Assembly: GCA_025642065.1 (NCBI GenBank)
Contig: JAODUP010000012.1
Coordinates: 2,284,501-2,348,500, forward strand
Origin: Paralvinella palmiformis
Taxonomy: Eukaryota; Annelida; Polychaeta; Terebellida; Alvinellidae
Reading direction: 5' to 3'
DNA: 64,000 nucleotides
Under the pieces are notes generated by a model. It saw nothing but the letters and a program-made list of their open reading frames with translations. It was not told the origin of the DNA and made no database searches. Positions 58,151 to 64,000 of the stretch are shown in pieces. Both the position numbers and the translations under genes were made by a program. Numbering within the stretch: position 1 is the first letter of the stretch; each line of letters begins with the position of its first letter.

Positions 58151-59796
58151 CTTTCGTCTGGAATAAATCCTATTCAGTGGGATAAAGAAAGAGACGATAC
58201 CAATAACATCGTACTCATAATTTATTTATTTTCGGTACACATGCTATTAAGCCAGAACAATCATGAATTAGGATTAAAGCTAATACTTCGATCAGAGATG
58301 GCATCCCGATTTTAGTCTAGCAATTCGTATCCGGAATGAGTTGATGAACGTTATGATTCCCGTATTGGTCGTATCCATCATGATGTGGAACAAACGGCTT
58401 GACCAAGATTTGACGTATTTGCGCCGAAGTGAAATAGCTTTATAATGAATATATTTTGATTTTCCTAAACAACAAATTGTTTCTTATGTATTATCGCACT
58501 TGAAATGTGTAAGTAACAATTTGAAACTGAATAAATTCATAACAATAACAAAGCATCGCCCTTTCCGTGGTTGGGTAGCACGGCTGCTCTAATGTATTTC
58601 GTTGGTCTGTTTGTGCGCGTGTGTGTTTAGGTTTTTTTATTAGCTCAGCTGAAAACTTCACTGGATGAAGCAGAATTAATGTCACGCCTCTAGTGAGTGG
58701 TAAATATAATTTCACTAAACTACCCTAAATTGTCGAATGTTGCAGATGAAGACATATTTCGAAAATATAGCTGGTATTAAACTTTATATGTACATAAACT
58801 ATGGACACTACCAATATAACCAACGTAGGCAGGGAAATAAAAACCCAACTTTGTGGCCATTTGGTTGAAAAACAAATATTTCAAAATATTCATGGTAATT
58901 AGAATCATTCAAAATAGAATCATTCAAAGACAACAGTTAGACAACAAAGACAACAGTTAGAATTTTTGTAGCAAAGACACACACAGTTCAAAAGAACTTG
59001 AATTCTGGAGAGAAAAAAACACAAACAGACAAGGGCTTCATAATAAACAAAATTCTTAGTGTTTGGATGATACACATAAAGACTGTTCTGGCTTTTAACA
59101 CGTCGACATCCAACATAGATCTGTCTCTGAAAGAATCAGAGCTCTTCTAACCAAAGTCCGTCCTGAGTTGAGGATGTTTCGATTGACATAATGAAATTGG
59201 AGTATTTTGGACTCAAAAGGCATATCCGTGGGAATGAATGGGATTCTTGGAATATATCTTTTCCCCTGCCATATCCAGAACGTATTGTAGTCTCAATAAG
59301 CTTCTTAATATCCAGACGTGTTCCATTGCACGGGCATGATAGATTCAAGTTCGGAAGGCGTATGATTTGTGTTCCTACTTTTAGACTGAAACAAAAGGTG
59401 GGACTCCTGAATTCAGAAACTCTGTGAGATAGTTGACAACCTGAACCTGATCATGAACTGTGTCAACTGACTTGTAACACTGACTCTTACTAGATAGCTG
59501 TTAAAAAGCGATATCTCACTGGTACAAAAATATTCAATGTAGATTCAGATGCCATTTATTTAATGCTAGTTCCTCCTGGGCCCGTTTAAAAAACGGTGGC
59601 AGAGTTCCGTTTATTTAATACTGGCTCCGGGGTTCGCGTTTTAATGCTGTTTCAGGGGAAAGTGACTTCCGTGTAAGCTAAATGTTGGTTGATAATTGCT
59701 GCTACATTTGGTCCATCTATAACCTTAAATGGTGTAGGAAATCAAGTCAAATATGCCCATGATAAACAAAGCAAGCAAACAGACAAAAACAAACCA

Positions 59797-59800
<4 letters not shown>
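58151..59800. other. Intergenic, no supported gene
   Basis: AT-rich sequence. Short tandem duplications such as AGAATCATTCAAA (58909-58930) and AAAGACAACAGTTAG (58926-58961) are present. No gene recognised. Confidence 0.5.

Positions 59801-59861
<61 letters not shown>
59800..59861. repeat. (TA)n microsatellite
   Basis: About 30 TA units. Confidence 0.95.
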
Positions 59862-59864
<3 letters not shown>

Positions 59865-59908
59865 ATAAATATATAATTCGTTGAGATAAATGTCACAGAC
59901 GCCGGATT

Positions 59909-60078
59909 GATGATGATTTTTTCCACAAGGTAGGCTAAATGGGCCGAGCGACTTCCAAAGGTAATGATACGAAGTGAAAGACGAAACAACCTTCAGATAT
60001 GCCCACGTCGGGATTCGAACACGGGTGGTAGTGATCTGTGGTCCAGCACGCTACCTCCAGACGACGGAGGCGCCCCCG
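59909..60078 (-). mobile_element. tRNA-derived SINE family A with 15-bp target-site duplication
   Basis: Flanked by CACAGACGCCGGATT at 59894-59908 and 60079-60093. On the minus strand: head GGCGCCTCCGTCGTCTGGAG, A box GGTAGCGTGCTGGACC, B box GTGTTCGAATCCC, body AAGTCGCTCGGCCCATTTAG and a TCATCATC tail. Confidence 0.92.
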
Positions 60079-60093
60079 CACAGACGCCGGATT

Positions 60094-60900
60094 AGAATAG
60101 ATACTAACAGGTATACAGTGAAAGATTACTGTAACCGAATTACTTAGATTAAAGAGAATTAGAACTGTCCAGGAAACATAATAGATAAAGAGATGAACTG
60201 ATTACAAACATCACTAAAAGAATATATTAATTAAATACGAAAGCGTTTGTATCTTTCTGCTTGTATATGTGCGTGAGTGCGTGCTTACGTGTGTGAGTGT
60301 GTATTCGTGGGTGCGTGCATGATTTAATCTGTATTTCCAGTATAATGAAGAAAAATCACTTTTATCCGGAATGTCTTGAAAACTGGCAGAGACACCTTTA
60401 AACAGCAGACGTCTTTCACTCAGCGCCAAATAATTTGATTTATTACTCCGAAAGAGGAATATTTGAACTTCAGTTCACATCTTGATTAATCCGCGTAGAT
60501 CTACTTATACATAGAGATGTTGATAAAGAAAAAACGAAACAGCTGTGAATAGTTTTATTAATTTCCCGGTATTCATACGCAGAAAAGATTCGCCTAGAAC
60601 GAAATATTCTTTCCGAATAGCAAATATATTGCGATTTTTTTGTGTCGCCCCCCCCCGGTTATCTTATGGATGTTGCTAAGCGTGTTTGATGAACGCGTTA
60701 TTTGACAAAATATTTGACAAAATAATTGACAAATTAATTAACAAAATATTTAACGTATTGATTTTTACCTCTTGTTTTAATAATGTTTTATTTAGGAATA
60801 TGATATGAAGTTACATAAGACGGCCATAATGGGTCAAACCTCGAGGATTCTCCAAGCCATGATGATAACATATCAGTGCTCTAATTGACCGAGATAAGGC
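60094..60900. other. Intergenic, no supported gene
   Basis: Contains a C-run (60649-60656) and an imperfect repeat of TATTTGACAAAATA type at 60698-60750. No gene recognised. Confidence 0.5.
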
Positions 60901-60904
60901 GCCC

Positions 60905-61085
60905 CGCCCCCCTAGCAAACCGGTTGGAATAATGCGCTGCAAACCTGGAGGTTGTGGGTTCAAATCCGTGTTATTGTTGGATTTGTTTCCGTAGAGTGTA
61001 GCCGCTCGGCCTTATTTGTCCCAGGTGTGACCAGCGTTGACTCAACAACAACAGCAGCAACAACATCGACAATAATTGTTAATCG
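60905..61085 (+). mobile_element. tRNA-derived SINE family B, copy 2
   Basis: GGTTGGAATAATGCGCTGCA is a weak A box and GGTTGTGGGTTCAAATCC a B box. The body GTCCCAGGTGTGACCAGCG matches 41206-41224, and the copy ends in CAACAACAACAGCAGCAACA. Confidence 0.65.
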
Positions 61086-61562
61086 AGATATTGGCTGTTT
61101 TCTATTAAAACAGAAGACAGACTGTGATAGTTACAACAGAAAATTATGATCTTATACGAGAAGATGAAATATAAGCCTTCGGGTGCGGAACATTCTGGAA
61201 ACTTTCTTACAGTTTTATGGTTCGGAGTACATCAGTTAAAATCGGCTAGTTTGCTCTATATCGATCTTTCTCGTGATCAGCGACCGATTGATGCTAAGAT
61301 TGATTACTTATAGTCGTACACTCCTCGGGCGGTTGAGGTTGGCAAAGTATCGTACCGGTCCGTGAAAGAGTGAAACAACTGCTCAGATCGGTAAAGGTCG
61401 GCAGAAACCGTGTAAAGTAAAGGATAAAGTAAAGGAATTTTACTTGTCTTGTTGACTATGAAATAGAGGTTTGTATACGATTTACGGAAGTAATGAAGGT
61501 TATATTTGATACACATATTACCTAACCATTTGTTGTTCGATCGAAATAACACTTACCTCAGA

Positions 61563-61758
61563 TGATGATGATAATAATGATTGTTGTTTTACGGCCAGTT
61601 TTGTGCACATGGTAGGCTAAAAGGGCCGAGCGACCTCCAAAGTTAATGAAACGAAGTCAAAGATGAAACAACCTACAAATATGGCCACGCTCAGATTCGA
61701 ACAAGGATGGTTGTGATATGTGGTCCAACACGCTATCGCTACATCACGGAAGCGCCTT
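61563..61758 (-). mobile_element. tRNA-derived SINE family A with 13-bp target-site duplication
   Basis: Flanked by CACTTACCTCAGA at 61550-61562 and 61759-61771. On the minus strand it starts AGGCGCTTCCGTGATGTAGC, has A box GTAGCGATAGCGTGTTGGAC, B box TTGTTCGAATCTG, body GAGGTCGCTCGGCCCTTTTA, CCATGTGCACAAAACTGGCC and a tail of ATT/ATC. The most complete copy in the window (196 bases). Confidence 0.92.
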
Positions 61759-61954
61759 CACTTACCTCAGAATAGAGTACCTAAGTGTGAAGTATCTAAC
61801 AGTGAGTGAACTCATCCATCGTCAGGTAAAGTCCTATCCCTTTTCTATTAAATAGGCAACCAAACGAAATCTTTCTTCTGTAATACAATCCACTAACATC
61901 AAAGGACAACGATTAGGATAAGAAGATTTTAAAAACCCAACTATGATGACTACA

Positions 61955-62110
61955 CGGGGCCTCCGTACTCTAACTGGCAGCGCGCTTGACAACATATCTC
62001 AACCACCTGAGTTCAAATCTCGACCTGGCCACATCTGAAGAGTATTTCGCCTTTCACTACATTTGGAGGTCGTTGTGCCCATTTCGACAAAAAGTGTGGA
62101 CAAAAGTGGC
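61955..62110 (+). mobile_element. tRNA-derived SINE family A, diverged copy
   Basis: GGCCTCCGTACTCTAACTGG, CAGCGCGCTTGACAAC, B box TGAGTTCAAATCTCGACCTG, TTCGCCTTTCACTACATTTG and GAGGTCGTTGTGCCCATTT follow the family A order. Older than the copies with clear duplications. Confidence 0.6.
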
Positions 62111-62444
62111 CATCGTTGATCAATGTTACATGTCAAGAAGGTTCAGCTTTATAGCCTATATTTTTCTGCATGGACCAATGTTAAAATATCTGACACCAAT
62201 AACACGGAATGTGATCTGTTAGCTGTCTTATCGTCTCATCAATATTATAGATATGTCTTCTGTGTATTTAGACATTATGAGTGTTACCACTATTATTAAT
62301 AGTTAGTTTATATTAGCGTTTATATTATTAGTCTTCGTTTGAAATAATACTTTGCATGGTTACCTTATTTGTAGGACTGGTTATATATATTAGGTTAACT
62401 TTATGCACTCGTATACTCATGGAAATGTATTCACATTACGAGAG

Positions 62445-62446
<2 letters not shown>

Positions 62447-62481
<35 letters not shown>

Positions 62482-62505
62482 GCGCGCGCGCGCACACACA
62501 CACAG
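62447..62505. repeat. (CA)n/(CG)n microsatellite
   Basis: CA to 62479, CGCGCGCGCG, then CA to 62504. Confidence 0.9.
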
Positions 62506-62679
62506 AAACAAATGCCGTATATGATTTTGTTGATAGTCTTAATCCCAATAATCTTCCCTAATATCACTATTAACTCATTATAGATGAGAGATAACAAACA
62601 GTCAATATATATGTTTCTTCTCAAAATCAATTAATGTCTACTACTGTAACAGGCATACATCATAATGTATACCCCTCTT

Positions 62680-62756
<77 letters not shown>

Positions 62757-62860
62757 GACAGGAGAGACAGGGAGACAGACAGATAACAAATAGACAGACA
62801 GACACACAGACAGATAATAAATAGATAGATATACAGACATACACAAATAGCCAGCCAGCC

Positions 62861-62957
<97 letters not shown>

Positions 62958-63160
62958 TATATAGAGACAAACAGACAAAAAGAAAGGCAGAGAGACTGAT
63001 TGACAGACGGACGGACGGCAGGGACACATACAAAACAAAAACAGACAGACAAAGAGACACAGAGACAGACGGACAGACAGAAGACTGACAGACAGACATA
63101 CACGGACGGATAGGCAGACAAATGGCCAGATAGACACACAAATAGACAGGCAGACAAACG
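62680..63160. repeat. (CAGA)n array, partly degenerate
   Basis: Perfect CAGA runs at 62680-62757 and 62846-62957, with diverged CAGA-like repeats between and after to about 63160. Long Cys/Val/Ser/Leu frames on the minus strand in all three frames are artefacts of this repeat. Confidence 0.95.
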
Positions 63161-63346
63161 TGGAACGCTGACGGAAGGACTCGCTGTAGTTTAGCGGCAG
63201 ACATCATGTGACGTTCCAGGTAACGTTTCCGAGCTTGCCGTCCATTGCTGATGTTGTTGTCTGATAAAGGCTGTACCTTAGAGATAGAGCGCGAGGAGGA
63301 TGAAGCTTGGGCCTGCTTACCTGTAGTTAGCTCCAGTCGGCTACTC

Positions 63347-63575
63347 AGGTGTCTCCTCGTTGGACCATCTGAGCACGGCTGTCCAACGAGTACGTGACAG
63401 CGGCCAGCTGTCAGGTCGCATCACAACATACGTACAGGCGTACGGTGAACGCGTCAGACGCAGCGTAGGCAGCGTTTTTGGACGGCACAATACCTCGGAC
63501 CAGACGCACCGAGTGGAAACGTCTATGCGAAACAGTCCGAGCTCGACTCCCCTGGATAGTAAATACCTGGACTAA
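63347..63575 (+). CDS. Candidate unidentified terminal exon
   Basis: A CpG-rich segment following a possible acceptor (GGCTACTCAG at 63347) is open in one frame to TAA at 63573-63575. The product includes LDHLSTAVQRVRDSGQLSGR, ITTYVQAYGERVRRSVGSVF and STPLDSKYLD. Base composition (GC-rich third positions) differs from the AT-rich surroundings, and amino-acid composition looks protein-like (amphipathic, Arg/Ser/Val rich). I recognise no family. No upstream exon was identified, and it may instead be an open stretch within a CpG-rich regulatory island. Confidence 0.3.
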
Positions 63576-63810
63576 GCAATTAGTTGCTCTTCAATGTCAT
63601 TTGTCATAAAAGGCAACGATTGCTTCTCAGGTGAGTGGTCTTTAGGGAATTCGTCAATGAGTATTGTCGTATTTACTTCGGTACAATTAGTCAATAGATG
63701 TAATGGTTCAAATTGTCATATTTATGTTATTGTATTACAAGTATGGCGTTACAGGTAACTATAGACACAGCCATGCTATAGTTTCCTATTTGTTTTCCTT
63801 GTTACCCATG

Positions 63811-63814
<4 letters not shown>

Positions 63815-63877
<63 letters not shown>
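63815..63877. repeat. (TA)n microsatellite
   Basis: About 31 TA units. Confidence 0.95.
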
Positions 63878-63882
<5 letters not shown>

Positions 63883-64000
63883 ATACACTGCCTGATTCTT
63901 CGGTAAACATGCATATATAGTGGCAGTATATTGGGGATAAGAGAAGGGAAGTGAGAGAAGAGAGAGAGAGCATTTTTCATAGGGTCAAGGTCACTCAGTG

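Noticed and set aside
62631..63207. Three overlapping minus-strand frames of 159-188 codons rich in Cys, Val, Ser and Leu
   Set aside because: Direct translation of the (CAGA)n array, where no frame contains a stop. Not a gene.

Overview
This is eukaryotic, repeat-dense, AT-rich DNA from an invertebrate. The best guess is a lophotrochozoan, probably a mollusc. The reasons are many long microsatellites (TA, CA, GA, ACT, AAT, ACTC, CAAA, CAGA), CR1-like and RTE-like LINE fragments, several tRNA-derived SINE families, short split genes with GT-AG introns, secreted peritrophin-type chitin-binding proteins, and an amidated-neuropeptide precursor with many repeats. The species cannot be fixed from sequence alone.

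Region 1, about 0.9-25 kb, minus strand: a tandem family of small secreted proteins, each a signal peptide followed by two abutting CBM14 (peritrophin-A) domains in a four-exon gene. Reading 5' to 3' on the minus strand, there is an intact 161-aa copy (24847-22281), an intact 149-aa copy (20535-19412), a wrecked copy split by an RTE-type LINE (about 18215-15230), an intact 149-aa copy (10118-8858) and a pseudogene (1862-937). Exon phases are the same in all intact copies (1, 2, 1), and 5' flanks, introns and 3' flanks are shared, so the array grew by segmental duplication. Between the copies lie a TTAA-flanked non-autonomous DNA transposon (two copies), CR1-like LINE pieces, SINEs and one THAP-like fragment.

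Region 2, about 25-50 kb: no convincing coding gene. It holds a decayed hAT element with a BED finger remnant, two unusual minisatellites, very long trinucleotide arrays, a dispersed repeat family ending in CA tails (33.0-36.1 kb, also at the left edge of the window), a candidate solo LTR, SINEs with clear target-site duplications, and CpG-rich low-repeat islands that look more like regulatory DNA than exons.

Region 3, 50.05-57.4 kb, plus strand: a neuropeptide precursor gene. A signal-peptide exon (50053-50163) joins in phase, across a 5.7-kb intron full of microsatellites and a LINE fragment, to a large final exon (55850-57063). The predicted 434-aa precursor carries 15 FMF-G-K-R units plus one FLF unit, and so would release many copies of K/RFMFamide or FMFamide, together with two other amidated peptides and several PFG-containing peptides. 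I cannot place it in a named peptide family; it is the most interesting object in the window.

Region 4, 57.4-64 kb: intergenic DNA with SINEs, (CAGA)n and TA arrays, and one CpG-rich open segment near 63.35-63.57 kb that may be an unidentified terminal exon.
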